NCBI GenBank assembly: GCA_965658025.1
Contig: CBFHQL010000004.1
Span: 62,001 to 126,000 of the forward strand
Direction of reading: 5' to 3'
From: UBA3537 sp965658025
Lineage (GTDB): Bacteria; Bacteroidota; Bacteroidia; Flavobacteriales; Flavobacteriaceae
Length of the DNA stretch: 64,000 nt
The notes below the pieces were generated by a model. That model saw only the letters and a program-made list of their open reading frames with translations. It made no database searches and was not told the DNA's origin. Shown piece after piece: positions 15,746 through 24,545 of the stretch. Position numbers and translations under genes: made by a program. How positions within the stretch are numbered: position 1 is the first letter of the stretch; every line of letters begins with the position of its first letter.

Positions 15746-16042
15746 TTACCTCAAAACAAGTTTAGTCACCACTTCTTTACCAAGTTCTTCGTTAATCATA
15801 GCGATGATTTTGTCTTTACCGTAGGCCAATTCTTCTCGCAGTACAGAAGAACTTAGGGCCACATACAAAGTGCCGTTATGCAGTTTGGTGCTTACGGTAT
15901 AATTGTGTACACCATTGCCCAAAAGCTCGCGCCAAGCATTGGAGACGTTTACGTCGTCTAACCCTTTTTCGAGTTTATTACTTTCCACAAAAGAGGCCAA
16001 GACTTCGTCTATTTTTTGATGATCGTTGTGGCGTTTGCTCAT
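15746..16042 (-). CDS. DUF721 (DciA-like) protein
   Basis: A 98-residue protein of the DUF721 family, which includes DciA, the helicase loader in bacteria that lack DnaC/DnaI. The motif AWRELLGNGVHNYTVSTKLHNGTLYVALSS followed by LREELAYGKDKII is the family core (here the first part is about residues 36-65). It overlaps the upstream lipoprotein gene by 4 bases, and that gene overlaps recF, so recF, the lipoprotein and this gene form one operon. DciA-like genes commonly sit close to recF, which supports a role in replication. DciA activity itself is an inference. Confidence 0.8.
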   Translation of the reverse strand: MSKRHNDHQKIDEVLASFVESNKLEKGLDDVNVSNAWRELLGNGVHNYTVSTKLHNGTLYVALSSSVLREELAYGKDKIIAMINEELGKEVVTKLVLR

Positions 16043-16455
16043 TCGTCTAAATTTAGCGGTTCGTAGGGTTTATAGTGGTACACAAAGCCGTCTGTATTGG
16101 CAAGCACAAGTGCTTTATCACTCGCCGATACAATTTCTTCGCTGTAGGTCGTGTCGTTGTCCTTGTATTCCAACAAAAGGGTGTTGTTTTTTAGTTTAAG
16201 CTTAAAGTTAAGCACATCTTCGGAAGTTTCAAAAGTCCCTTGAAAATTTGGTTTTAGCTTTTTGCGAAACCCCGTAAGGTCTGCATTAATTTTAAAATAA
16301 TCAATTCCAGTATTCACCTTAAACGTTTTGATGATTTTACCGTCCTTTTTGACCTGCTCGATTTCCCAATAGCCCTCTATAAAATCAATATATTGAGCTG
16401 GATCAGGGGAGCACCCCCAAAGCGTAAACAAAAAAATAAGGGTTAATGGTTTCAT
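16039..16455 (-). CDS. Small lipoprotein, lipocalin-like
   Basis: A 138-residue protein with a lipoprotein signal (LIFLFTLWGC, Cys near residue 15) followed by a short beta-rich domain. FIEGYWEIEQVKKDGK and the alternating hydrophobic strands resemble lipocalin-like domains found in Bacteroidota lipoproteins. It lies between recF and the DUF721 gene with 4-base overlaps on both sides, so it is translated with them, although an envelope lipoprotein has no obvious link to DNA replication. Function unknown. Confidence 0.75.
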   Translation of the reverse strand: MKPLTLIFLFTLWGCSPDPAQYIDFIEGYWEIEQVKKDGKIIKTFKVNTGIDYFKINADLTGFRKKLKPNFQGTFETSEDVLNFKLKLKNNTLLLEYKDNDTTYSEEIVSASDKALVLANTDGFVYHYKPYEPLNLDE

Positions 16456-17531
16456 AATTGAAAAATTTCAAAAGATTGATGGGCACTTTTCACGGCTTTT
16501 TCGGTGCGGTCGGCATGGGTGTCTGAGATAAAGAGTTGGCCAAAACTCTCGTCATTCACCATACCAATGATGCGTTCTACCCGTTGTTCGTCCAATTTAT
16601 CAAAAATATCATCCAATAGCAAAATAGGCGTAGTCCCGCTTTGTGTTTTGATGAGCTCAAATTGGGCCAATTTTAGTGCAATCAAAAACGATTTTTGTTG
16701 CCCTTGACTGCCAAATTTTTTGATCGGATGTGCACCAATGTTAAATTCCAAATCGTCTTTATGAATCCCCACACTTGTATATTGTAGCGCACGGTCTTTG
16801 TTGATTTGTGTTTGAAGAAGTTCACCCAGTGGCTGGTCATTGAGTTGGCTTTTGTACTCCAAATGCACAATTTCATTTCCATCACTTATGGCTTTGTATT
16901 GTTTTAGAAAAATAGGGGTAAAGGCCTCAATAAACACATGACGCTTGTTGTGGATTTCTGTGCCCAACTCGGTAAGTTGACTGTTATAAACGTCAATGGC
17001 ATCATTATCAAATGTGTTGTTGTTGGAGAAATATTTGAGCAACGCATTGCGTTGGGTCAAAATTTTGTTGTACTGAATCAGGTGTTCAAGATAAAGTTTA
17101 TCACTTTGTGCAATCACGCCATCCATAAATTTTCGACGCATATCGCTGCCTTCAGTAATTAAATCGCGGTCGGCAGGAGAGATAATAACGAGAGGTAAAA
17201 ACCCAATATGGTCGCTAAAGCGTTCGTACGCTTTGGCGTTGCGTTTAATGATTTTTTTGCTTCCCTTTTTTAGCGAAACCACGATTTTTTCGTCTTTGTT
17301 GTCTTTGCTGTAGCGTCCATCGACTACAAAGAAATCTTCTCCGTGTTTGATGTTTTGGGAAGCGATAGGGTTGAAGTAACTTTTCCCAAAGGACAAATGA
17401 TATATGGCGTCCAAAATATTAGTTTTCCCAATACCATTGGGTCCAACAAAACAATTCACCTTTTTATTGAATTCAAATGATTGGCTGTTAAAATTTTTGT
17501 AGTTCACTAAATTTATAGACTTTAAAATCAT
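16452..17531 (-). CDS. recF: DNA replication and repair protein RecF
   Basis: SMC-like ABC ATPase that helps load RecA at single-strand gaps with RecO and RecR. The 359-residue protein has Walker A GPNGIGKT at residues 30-37, a central coiled arm, the signature region FGSQGQQKSFLIALKLA, and Walker B ILLLDDIFDKLD near the C-terminus, followed by FISDTHADRT. Length and start (MILKSINLVNYKNF) are those of bacterial RecF. It is the first gene of an operon with the lipoprotein and the DUF721 gene, and is divergent from the TPR gene at 17670. Confidence 0.96.
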   Translation of the reverse strand: MILKSINLVNYKNFNSQSFEFNKKVNCFVGPNGIGKTNILDAIYHLSFGKSYFNPIASQNIKHGEDFFVVDGRYSKDNKDEKIVVSLKKGSKKIIKRNAKAYERFSDHIGFLPLVIISPADRDLITEGSDMRRKFMDGVIAQSDKLYLEHLIQYNKILTQRNALLKYFSNNNTFDNDAIDVYNSQLTELGTEIHNKRHVFIEAFTPIFLKQYKAISDGNEIVHLEYKSQLNDQPLGELLQTQINKDRALQYTSVGIHKDDLEFNIGAHPIKKFGSQGQQKSFLIALKLAQFELIKTQSGTTPILLLDDIFDKLDEQRVERIIGMVNDESFGQLFISDTHADRTEKAVKSAHQSFEIFQL

Positions 17532-17641
17532 TTTGTGTGTAAATTGGTTTTAAATTTAAATTTGCTATGGATGATGCGTTATACAGCTGCAAAATATTGA
17601 AAAATAACAAATAAATTATCATGATTTTAGGAATAAAATTA

Positions 17642-17649
17642 TATTTTTG
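17642..17649 (+). promoter_or_regulatory. -7 promoter element (TATTTTTG) of the TPR-ribH operon
   Basis: TATTTTTG matches TAnnTTTG and lies 20 bases before the ATG at 17670. No clear -33 element. Confidence 0.5.
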
Positions 17650-17669
17650 CCCCTCACATTTAGAATATT

Positions 17670-18437
17670 ATGGCAACATATAAGAAACGTGGCGGAAAGC
17701 CAAAAACAAAAGCACAAAAGCAACAGTCCATAGAAGACGGGTCAACAACTGCTGAGGTATTTAACACTCTAGATGAAGGTGCATCGAAGACGGAGCAATG
17801 GGTTGTCGCAAATCAAAAATATATTTTTGCAATTGTTGGTGTTGCAGCAGTTTTGGTTTTAGGATTTTTGGGGTATGACAAATACATCCAAGAGCCCAAT
17901 GAACGTACCGCCATGAATGATATGTATTCAGCGCAAAAATATTTCAATGATGCTGTCAATGGTACAGCACAAGATTCTTTATTCACACTTTCTTTGAATG
18001 GTGCTGAAGGTAAATATGGCATGCTGGACATTGCTGAAACGTACAGTGGTACCAAAGCAGGCAATCTCGCCAATTATTATGCGGGTATGGCCTACTTGAA
18101 TATGAAAGACTATGTAAATGCTATCGAATACTTAAATGCATTTGAATCTTCAGACGATGTGCTTGGCCCCATTGCAAAAGGAGGTATCGGTGATGCGTTT
18201 GTTCAATTGGAACAACTGGATGATGCATACGATTACTACGTACAAGCCGCCAACGACAAAACGAATAATTATACCACGCCAATGTACTTGTACAAGGCTG
18301 GTGTCATCGGTCTAAAAATTGGAAAAAGCGCAAAAGCTTTAGAGTATTTCAAAACCATAAAATCTGACTTTCCAGAGAGCACAGAAGCCAAAGACATCGA
18401 TGTGTTTATAGGAAAAGCACAAGCAGCGCGTAACTAA
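17670..18437 (+). CDS. Membrane-anchored tetratricopeptide-repeat protein (YfgM-like)
   Basis: A 255-residue protein with a basic N-terminus (KKRGGKPKTKAQKQQ), one membrane segment at about residues 50-68 (FAIVGVAAVLVLGFLGYDKY), and a periplasmic domain of TPR-like repeats (NLANYYAGMAYLNMKDYVNAIEYL is one clear repeat, near 133-156). This is the layout of YfgM-type proteins that attach to the Sec translocon or BamB-like partners. The gene begins 8 bases before ribH ends its spacer, so both are one transcript. Partner and exact role are unknown. Confidence 0.85.
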   Translation: MATYKKRGGKPKTKAQKQQSIEDGSTTAEVFNTLDEGASKTEQWVVANQKYIFAIVGVAAVLVLGFLGYDKYIQEPNERTAMNDMYSAQKYFNDAVNGTAQDSLFTLSLNGAEGKYGMLDIAETYSGTKAGNLANYYAGMAYLNMKDYVNAIEYLNAFESSDDVLGPIAKGGIGDAFVQLEQLDDAYDYYVQAANDKTNNYTTPMYLYKAGVIGLKIGKSAKALEYFKTIKSDFPESTEAKDIDVFIGKAQAARN

Positions 18438-18445
18438 CACAACGC

Positions 18446-18931
18446 ATGGCAACGGCAAACACAAACCTTTCGAACTACGACAAATCGGCACTTCCTGATG
18501 CTTCCGATTTTAAGATTGGTATCGTTGTTTCTGAATGGAATTCTGAGGTGACTAATGGGCTTTTGGATGGTGCTTTAGCCACGTTAACAGATTGTGGTGT
18601 TTCAAAAAACAATATTTCGATTCACAAAGTACCTGGAAGTTTTGAACTTATTTTTGGCGCCAAAAAAGTACAGTCATCTGGTGTCGATGCCGTCATCACC
18701 ATTGGTTGTGTGATTCAAGGCGAAACCAAACATTTTGATTATGTCTGTGCTGGAGTGACGCAAGGCATCAAAGATTTAAACATCCATCATGAGGTTCCTG
18801 TTGTTTTTTGTGTATTGACTGATAATAATAAACAACAATCCTTAGATCGTTCAGGGGGTAAACACGGCAACAAAGGTGTGGAAGCGGCCATAACGGCCTT
18901 GAAAATGATTGATTTTAACCGTTCTTTTTAA
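18446..18931 (+). CDS. ribH: 6,7-dimethyl-8-ribityllumazine synthase
   Basis: Penultimate enzyme of riboflavin synthesis; condenses 5-amino-6-ribitylamino-uracil with dihydroxybutanone phosphate. The 161-residue protein has FKIGIVVSEWNSEVTNGLL, VPGSFELIFGAKKV, IGCVIQGETKHFDYVC (with the catalytic His in KHFD), VPVVFCVLTDNNKQQSLDRSG and GNKGVEAA. It starts 8 bases after the TPR gene. Lumazine synthase forms a 60-mer or pentamer in the cytoplasm. The following two small ORFs are often its neighbours in this family but are not riboflavin enzymes. Confidence 0.96.
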   Translation: MATANTNLSNYDKSALPDASDFKIGIVVSEWNSEVTNGLLDGALATLTDCGVSKNNISIHKVPGSFELIFGAKKVQSSGVDAVITIGCVIQGETKHFDYVCAGVTQGIKDLNIHHEVPVVFCVLTDNNKQQSLDRSGGKHGNKGVEAAITALKMIDFNRSF

Positions 18932-18980
18932 GTCGTTATTTTAATTTTACCTTCCTCTTTTTTATCCTGTATTTTTTAAG

Positions 18981-18988
18981 TATTTTTG
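18981..18988 (+). promoter_or_regulatory. -7 promoter element (TATTTTTG) before the 38-residue ORF
   Basis: TATTTTTG matches TAnnTTTG and lies 24 bases before the ATG at 19013. Its position supports a real transcript starting after ribH. Confidence 0.45.
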
Positions 18989-19012
18989 GTTCAATCGAGC
19001 TTAACATTTCAT

Positions 19013-19129
19013 ATGTCAAAATTCAAATTAAACAGGAGAAGAAAACCATCAATTTCTTTAACTTGGCTCATCGTTTTCCTTGTTATAATTTTGATAGGTA
19101 TGTTGGTCTTAGATGCTAAATTCTTGTAA
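19013..19129 (+). CDS. Tiny single-pass membrane protein (38 residues)
   Basis: ATG at 19013 opens a 38-codon frame: a very basic start (MSKFKLNRRRKPSISLT), then a membrane segment (WLIVFLVIILIGMLVL), then DAKFL and stop. The layout, a TATTTTTG element upstream and the 3-base spacing to the next gene support it as a real small gene. The positive-inside rule puts the N-terminus in the cytoplasm. The following gene also encodes a basic small membrane protein, so the two may act together. Function unknown. Confidence 0.6.
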   Translation: MSKFKLNRRRKPSISLTWLIVFLVIILIGMLVLDAKFL

Positions 19130-19132
19130 AAC

Positions 19133-19405
19133 ATGGGGTTATTTAAACTCAGAAAAAATAAAAAATTCAACTACGAACCGCGTTATTATAAAGGGGAATC
19201 AAGCCCTTTTGAAATAAAACACAAGTTTGATGATCAACGTGTAACGATTCAAAAAACGAACTTAAAAGGTAAATTTAAAAACGCCTTGAGTGATGCAAAA
19301 AATTCAGATCGTCAAACAAATAGAAGAATAGGCATCATTCTTCTCATTCTTGTTTTTGTTGTTTTGTGGTTTATAGATTTTGACTTCTCAATATTCTTTA
19401 GCTAA
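19133..19405 (+). CDS. Small basic single-pass membrane protein between ribH and mutL
   Basis: A 90-residue protein with a highly charged N-terminal part (MGLFKLRKNKKFNYEPRYYK) and one C-terminal membrane segment at about residues 66-86 (IGIILLILVFVVLWFIDFDF). Similar small proteins next to ribH are often labelled riboflavin synthase subunit beta in flavobacterial genomes, but nothing in the sequence supports enzymatic activity. It overlaps the mutL ATG by one base (TAATG) and starts 3 bases after the 38-residue ORF, so it is co-transcribed with both. Confidence 0.8.
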   Translation: MGLFKLRKNKKFNYEPRYYKGESSPFEIKHKFDDQRVTIQKTNLKGKFKNALSDAKNSDRQTNRRIGIILLILVFVVLWFIDFDFSIFFS

Positions 19406-21231
19406 TGGCAGATATTATACATCTTTTACCGGATCATGTTGCCAATCAGATTGCTGCTGGAGAGGTTGTTCAGCGGCCTGCTTCAGTGGTTAAAGAATTG
19501 CTGGAGAATTCTATTGATGCTGCATCCTCAGAAATCAAATTACTGATTAAAAACGCTGGAAAAACCTTAATTCAAGTCATTGACAACGGCAAAGGAATGA
19601 GCGTAACCGACGCACGCTTGAGTTTTGAACGCCATGCGACTTCCAAAATAAAAGCTGCCGATGATTTATTTTGTTTAAATACCAAAGGATTTCGCGGCGA
19701 GGCATTGGCCAGTATTGCCGCCATCGCGCATGTAGAATTAAAAACCAAACAAGACGATGAGGAACTTGGGACTTTGATTAGCATTGAAGGAAGTTCAATT
19801 ACCGATCAAAATACTATAGCTACACCAAAAGGGACTTCTGTGGCGGTAAAAAATTTATTTTTTAATATTCCAGCACGTCGTAATTTTCTTAAATCTGATG
19901 CGGTAGAGTTGCGTCATATTATTGATGAATTTCACCGCGTAGTGTTGGCACATCCACAGATCAATTTTTCAATGTACCACAACGGCAACAATTTATTCGA
20001 CTTACGTTCCGAAAATTTTAGGCAACGCATTGTACATACCTTTGGCAAAAAGACCAACGAAAAACTTGTTCCTGTTGATGAAGACACCGAGTTACTAAAA
20101 ATATCGGGATTCGTTGGAAAACCAGAGTATGCGAAGAAATCACGGGGCGAACAATTTTTCTTTGTTAATCAACGCTTTATCAAAAGTCCTTATCTAAATC
20201 ATGCAATACAAGCCGCATTTGAAGGACTATTGCCCCCTAATAAATTTCCGAGTTACTTTTTAAAGCTCACTGTAGACCCAAAGTCTATTGATATCAATAT
20301 TCATCCTACCAAAACTGAAATAAAATTTGATGATGAACCCACCATATATGCTTTGTTGCGTGCTGCAGTCAAACACAGTCTAGGGCAGTTCAGTGTGGCA
20401 CCCATTCTTGACTTTCAAAGAGATGCTGCTTTGGATACGCCTTATCACCAACAAAATGAACAGGTTTCTTTGCCCAAAGTAGAGGTCAATCCAGATTTTA
20501 ACCCATTTTCTAAACCCAAAAGTAGTCCTTCATCCAGCTCATCTGCTTGGGAAGGACTTTATACAGGTTTGCAGTCTGATGCTACAGAATCATCAAATGA
20601 TTTTAGCGAAGTGCAGTTTGAATCTGATGAATTACAGTCGTCTATTTTCGATGAAGACGAAGGAAAAAAGGTGCAAAATACGTTTCAATTACAAAATAAA
20701 TACATCATAAGTACCATCAAATCGGGAATGGTTGTAATTGATCAAAATAGAGCCCATGAGCGTATCTTGTACGAAGATTTTTTAAGACAAATTACTATTA
20801 ATGATACTGTTGGTCAGCAGTTAATGTTTCCGCTTACTTTGGAATTTTCGACCAAAGACATGGAAGTCCTTTTAGAACTTAAAGAACAGTTAGAACATTC
20901 TGGTTTTGTATTTGATAATTTTGGTGATCAACAAACCACAATTTCTGCAATTCCTGCTGCATTAAAAGACAGTGAAGTCAAAAAAGTTTTTCTTCAGTTG
21001 ATTGATGACGTACACAACGAAGTGCCAGATTTTAATTTTAGTTCAAGCGACTTGCTGGCCAAAACTTTTGCCAAAAGTTTAGCCATTAAAAATGGAAAAA
21101 AATTGAATATTGCAGAGCAGGAGTTTATTGTGAATGCTTTATTTGCCTGTAAAGAACCAGCACTTTCGCTAACACATAAGGCAATTTTTACTACAATAGA
21201 AATTACAGAACTAGAATCTAAATTCAATTAG
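19405..21231 (+). CDS. mutL: DNA mismatch repair protein MutL
   Basis: A 608-residue GHKL ATPase that couples MutS mismatch recognition to strand processing. N-terminal ATPase motifs are LPDHVANQIAAGEVVQRP, VVKELLENSIDA, VIDNGKGM, FERHATSK, TKGFRGEALASI and KGTSVAVKNLFFNIPAR. The variable linker (about 345-440) is Ser-rich, and the C-terminal dimer domain follows (FQLQNKYIISTIKSG, then FPLTLEF). A typical DQHA(X)2E(X)4E endonuclease motif appears as DQNRAHERILYED, so DQHA is replaced by DQNRAHE. That is the usual Bacteroidota variant as far as I can tell, but nuclease activity should not be assumed. Confidence 0.97.
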   Translation: MADIIHLLPDHVANQIAAGEVVQRPASVVKELLENSIDAASSEIKLLIKNAGKTLIQVIDNGKGMSVTDARLSFERHATSKIKAADDLFCLNTKGFRGEALASIAAIAHVELKTKQDDEELGTLISIEGSSITDQNTIATPKGTSVAVKNLFFNIPARRNFLKSDAVELRHIIDEFHRVVLAHPQINFSMYHNGNNLFDLRSENFRQRIVHTFGKKTNEKLVPVDEDTELLKISGFVGKPEYAKKSRGEQFFFVNQRFIKSPYLNHAIQAAFEGLLPPNKFPSYFLKLTVDPKSIDINIHPTKTEIKFDDEPTIYALLRAAVKHSLGQFSVAPILDFQRDAALDTPYHQQNEQVSLPKVEVNPDFNPFSKPKSSPSSSSSAWEGLYTGLQSDATESSNDFSEVQFESDELQSSIFDEDEGKKVQNTFQLQNKYIISTIKSGMVVIDQNRAHERILYEDFLRQITINDTVGQQLMFPLTLEFSTKDMEVLLELKEQLEHSGFVFDNFGDQQTTISAIPAALKDSEVKKVFLQLIDDVHNEVPDFNFSSSDLLAKTFAKSLAIKNGKKLNIAEQEFIVNALFACKEPALSLTHKAIFTTIEITELESKFN

Positions 21232-21232
21232 T

Positions 21233-22054
21233 ATGCTAAGAATCACGCCTACAGTCAAGCATCTTCTCATCTTAAATGTGATTATTTTTGGTGGAACATA
21301 TTTAATGGGTAATGAAAATTTATTTTTTCGCCTGTTGGCACTTTTTTATCCTTTAAGTGATTATTTTGCCCCTTGGCAAATCCTATCGCATATGTTTATG
21401 CACGGTAGTTTTCAGCATCTTTTGTTCAATATGTTTGCGCTTTGGATGTTTGGAACTGCTGTAGAACAAAGATTCGGTCAACGCAAGTTTATCACATTTT
21501 ATATCAGTTGTGGTTTGGGTGCAGTAGCACTTACTTTTTTGGTGTATTTCATTCAAATTTACCCAACGTTAAGTTCGTTAGAAGGGCGAGGTTTTGTTTT
21601 TGAATGTGTTAAAGAAATTGCAGGTCTAAATATTTTGGACAACAACGTTTTTAAAGGCGAAATTTTAGCGCAAAAAATGCAACCTGTTCTTGAAAGTTAT
21701 GGCCAAAGTATGCGTCAAATTGATGAAAACACATTTCGGATGTTTTTTGAATTGAACGTAAAAAGTAATGGTTCAATGGTTGGTGCCTCAGGAGCAATTA
21801 TGGGTGTTTTAGTGGCCTTTGGTATGCTAAACCCAAATGCAGAGTTGATGCTTATTTTTCTTCCAATCCCCATTAAAGCCAAATATTTTATCCCTGGAAT
21901 TATTGCTATTGATTTATTTTCTGCTGTTACTGGTGTTTCTATATTTAGCCCAAGCAATACAGCATATATCGCCCATATTGGTGGTGCACTCACAGGTTTT
22001 CTGTTGATGTATTTTTGGAAAAAAAATCAATTTGATAAATACCGCTGGAATTAG
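21233..22054 (+). CDS. Rhomboid-family intramembrane serine protease, first copy
   Basis: A 273-residue polytopic protease. The catalytic Ser is in MVGASGAIMG and the catalytic His is in AYIAHIGGALTGF; the early HMFMHGSFQHLLFNMFALWMFG motif is typical of rhomboids. A loop of about 70 residues (roughly 108-178), with charged residues and no obvious membrane segment, is inserted before the Ser helix. It starts one base after the mutL stop. The tail is short and basic. Substrate unknown. The neighbouring gene encodes a second rhomboid. Confidence 0.92.
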   Translation: MLRITPTVKHLLILNVIIFGGTYLMGNENLFFRLLALFYPLSDYFAPWQILSHMFMHGSFQHLLFNMFALWMFGTAVEQRFGQRKFITFYISCGLGAVALTFLVYFIQIYPTLSSLEGRGFVFECVKEIAGLNILDNNVFKGEILAQKMQPVLESYGQSMRQIDENTFRMFFELNVKSNGSMVGASGAIMGVLVAFGMLNPNAELMLIFLPIPIKAKYFIPGIIAIDLFSAVTGVSIFSPSNTAYIAHIGGALTGFLLMYFWKKNQFDKYRWN

Positions 22055-22903
22055 ATGAGTACGCTTGCACAAGATATGAGAGCAAAATTAAAACGTTTGC
22101 ATGTATTAGAAAAAATAATCGTGCTGAACACTTTGGTTTTTGTGGCAGGTATTGTTTTTAAATTATTGGGGTTCAATCTTTTGGATTGGTTTTCGTTACC
22201 CAATCTCTTTTCAGAATTTTTTGGGCGTCCATGGAGTATTTTAAGTTATGGCTTCTTACATCATTCTTTTGGGCATCTCTTTTTTAATATGCTGGTGTTG
22301 TACTTTTTGGCGCAAACCTTTGGCAACCTGTTTACGCCTCGTCTTTCTCTAAAAATATATATGCTCGGGGTTCTTTTTGGGGGCTTAGCATTCTTATCTA
22401 CAGCTATAATTATGCCCGATATATTACGCATCAATGGTCCTTTGGTCGGTGCTTCAGCAGGTGTGCGTGCGTGTATTTTGTTTTTATGTGTGTATTGGCC
22501 TAACAAGTTGGTAGGATTTTTTACCCTTAGATTTAAATTGAAATACTTGGGAATAGTCATGATAGCTTTGGATTTACCAGGTCTATTTTCACTCAATTCT
22601 GGGGGGACAGTGGCACATATTGGGGGGTATATTTCTGGTTATCTGTATGCCAAACAGCTTCAGAATGGTAAAGATTTTGGTGCTTTCTTGGATACGATTT
22701 TTGATTATTTTAAGTCTAAAAAAGTGTTGAGGACCGCATATAAAAACAAATCATCAAAGATGGCTGGAAAGCAAAAAAACGAATTCAATTCGTTTACACA
22801 TCAAAAGCAAATTGATTTGATTTTGGATAAAATCAGTAAAAGTGGTTATGAAAGTTTAACACAAGCGGAAAAAGATTTTTTGTTCCGCGCTGGAAAAAAA
22901 TAA
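22055..22903 (+). CDS. Rhomboid-family intramembrane serine protease, second copy
   Basis: A 282-residue rhomboid beginning immediately after the first one's stop. It has the motif YGFLHHSFGHLFFNMLVLYFL, the catalytic Ser in LVGASAGVRACIL and the His in TVAHIGGYISGYLYA. Unlike its neighbour it lacks the large inserted loop, but has a basic cytoplasmic C-terminal tail of about 65 residues, ending YESLTQAEKDFLFRAGKK. Rhomboid pairs of this type are common in flavobacteria. The two copies share little sequence outside the motifs. Confidence 0.92.
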   Translation: MSTLAQDMRAKLKRLHVLEKIIVLNTLVFVAGIVFKLLGFNLLDWFSLPNLFSEFFGRPWSILSYGFLHHSFGHLFFNMLVLYFLAQTFGNLFTPRLSLKIYMLGVLFGGLAFLSTAIIMPDILRINGPLVGASAGVRACILFLCVYWPNKLVGFFTLRFKLKYLGIVMIALDLPGLFSLNSGGTVAHIGGYISGYLYAKQLQNGKDFGAFLDTIFDYFKSKKVLRTAYKNKSSKMAGKQKNEFNSFTHQKQIDLILDKISKSGYESLTQAEKDFLFRAGKK

Positions 22904-22908
22904 TTGGT

Positions 22909-23922
22909 TTGAAGCAACTGAACTTTTTTGACAAACTCATTTTTCTTCTTAACTCTGGTGTTGCGACACTTCTTTTGTTATCGTATGCACTCCCTTTTTT
23001 ACCACCAAAAACATTTTCATTTTTGGCTGTTTTGAGTTTAGCGGTTCCGTTTTTAATTCTTATTAATCTTGTTTTTTGTGTGTATTGGTTGATAAAAATT
23101 AAGCGCCAATTTTTGTTATCCGCACTGGTTTTGGCCCTTGGCTTCAATCATTTATCATCGTTATACAAATTTTCATCAGATAGTACTCAAGCCACAGATA
23201 ATGGTGTGTCCTTTATGAGTTACAATGTACGGTTGTTGAATCTTTATCATTGGATTGAGGATGATTCTATTCCAGAGAAAATAAGCCGTTTTATAAACGA
23301 AAACGCTCCTGATATTTTGGCGGTACAAGAATACAACAGTGGTAGAGCAAAAAAACTTGATTATCCATATGTATTCAGTACAGGAGTCGAAACAAAATCT
23401 GAATTGGTTATTTTTTCAAAATTTCCATTTCTGAATACGGGCATCATCAAGTTTCCAAATTCGGCCAATAGCGCCATTTATGCCGATGTTTTAATAAAAT
23501 CGGATACACTAAGAGTATACAATATTCATTTGCAGTCCTCTGGAATAAATCCAGATGTGCAACAATTGGACTCCAAAACGTCAGACCGCCTATTTAAACG
23601 TCTTAGTAGCACTTTTATAGCCCAACAAGACCAAGCAGAACTACTGGTCAAACACATGCGTAATTCGCCTTACAAGACTGTTTTAAGTGGTGATTTTAAT
23701 AATACGGCTCATTCCTTTGTTTATCGCTTGTTAAAATCTGATTTTCAGGACGCTTTTGAGGTGGCTGGAAAAGGTTTTGGACGTACCTTTTCATTTGATT
23801 ACTTTCCCTTACGCATTGATTTTATATTGGTGGACAATGCCTTGAGCGTTAGAAATTTCCAAAATCATGATGTTTTGTATTCCGATCATTTCCCAATTTC
23901 GGCTTCGATTGAAATTAATTAG
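22909..23922 (+). CDS. Membrane-anchored endonuclease/exonuclease/phosphatase (EEP) family protein
   Basis: A 337-residue protein. Residues 1-85 hold two or three hydrophobic segments; the rest is an EEP domain with SYNVRLLN, DILAVQEYN, VYNIHLQSSG, LSGDFNNTAHSF and the final SDHFPIS, so the main catalytic residues are present. The start is TTG at 22909, 5 bases after the rhomboid stop. EEP enzymes cleave phosphodiester or phosphomonoester bonds in nucleic acids or lipids; the membrane anchor suggests an extracytoplasmic substrate, which cannot be specified. It overlaps the converging WbqC-like gene by 4 bases. Confidence 0.88.
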   Translation: MKQLNFFDKLIFLLNSGVATLLLLSYALPFLPPKTFSFLAVLSLAVPFLILINLVFCVYWLIKIKRQFLLSALVLALGFNHLSSLYKFSSDSTQATDNGVSFMSYNVRLLNLYHWIEDDSIPEKISRFINENAPDILAVQEYNSGRAKKLDYPYVFSTGVETKSELVIFSKFPFLNTGIIKFPNSANSAIYADVLIKSDTLRVYNIHLQSSGINPDVQQLDSKTSDRLFKRLSSTFIAQQDQAELLVKHMRNSPYKTVLSGDFNNTAHSFVYRLLKSDFQDAFEVAGKGFGRTFSFDYFPLRIDFILVDNALSVRNFQNHDVLYSDHFPISASIEIN

Positions 23923-24536
23923 CCCTCTATTTTTAAATGATTCAAAAGATAGGGTAGTGCCTCTGGTCCTAAATTAAACAGCAAATCTAAAATGCTCAAA
24001 TTGGGTAAATATCCGTGCTTATTTTCAAAAACTTGTATGTAAGGTGCAGTTTCAATGACCGAACTTTTTTTGACATCAACCAAAAAGCGATAATCATTTT
24101 CTGCAACCTCCTTCTCAAAACATTGTGAAGTACTGTAAGAAAATTCAAAATCCAAGCATTGATTGATCAGTTCCATAGACTCAAAATTATAGTCCATTAA
24201 CCATTTGCTTTCTTTTGTAAACCCTTGTCTGAGTTCATCTTCATAAAATTCAAAAAAAGGCGAGGTTCTATACGCACTTTCAATAGATTTCCAGTGAATA
24301 GATTTCCACTTGGAACTATTGTCTATTTTGATGTCTTTTGTGTGTTGCCGGTTCAGTTGGGTATAATGCACCGGAATATGAAGTCCTAATTTTCCATTTG
24401 CACCATAAATGTAGCACCGATTTCTGAGTGTTTGTTTTTGGTAATTATCTTGAACCTCGAAAACCAAATTTTTTGACTGTACAACAACAATATAGTGTGC
24501 AATGTTTGGAAAATAAGAAGTATAAATCAGACTCAT
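23919..24536 (-). CDS. WbqC-like family protein
   Basis: A 205-residue protein whose start (YTSYFPNIAHYIVVVQSKNL) and segments GKLGLHIPVHY, SKWKSIHWKSIESAYRTSPFFEFYEDEL and FNLGPEALPYL match the WbqC-like family. Homologues are found near polysaccharide genes and in Bacteroidota next to lepB; enzymatic function is uncertain. Here the lepB gene lies 9 bases upstream, so it is co-transcribed with lepB and dapB. No signal peptide is seen. Confidence 0.88.
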   Translation of the reverse strand: MSLIYTSYFPNIAHYIVVVQSKNLVFEVQDNYQKQTLRNRCYIYGANGKLGLHIPVHYTQLNRQHTKDIKIDNSSKWKSIHWKSIESAYRTSPFFEFYEDELRQGFTKESKWLMDYNFESMELINQCLDFEFSYSTSQCFEKEVAENDYRFLVDVKKSSVIETAPYIQVFENKHGYLPNLSILDLLFNLGPEALPYLLNHLKIEG

Positions 24537-24545
24537 TGTTGATTT

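Noticed and set aside
19133..19405. Riboflavin synthase subunit label for the 90-residue protein
   Set aside because: The sequence is a basic tail plus one membrane helix with no riboflavin synthase motif; the usual label comes only from its position beside ribH.
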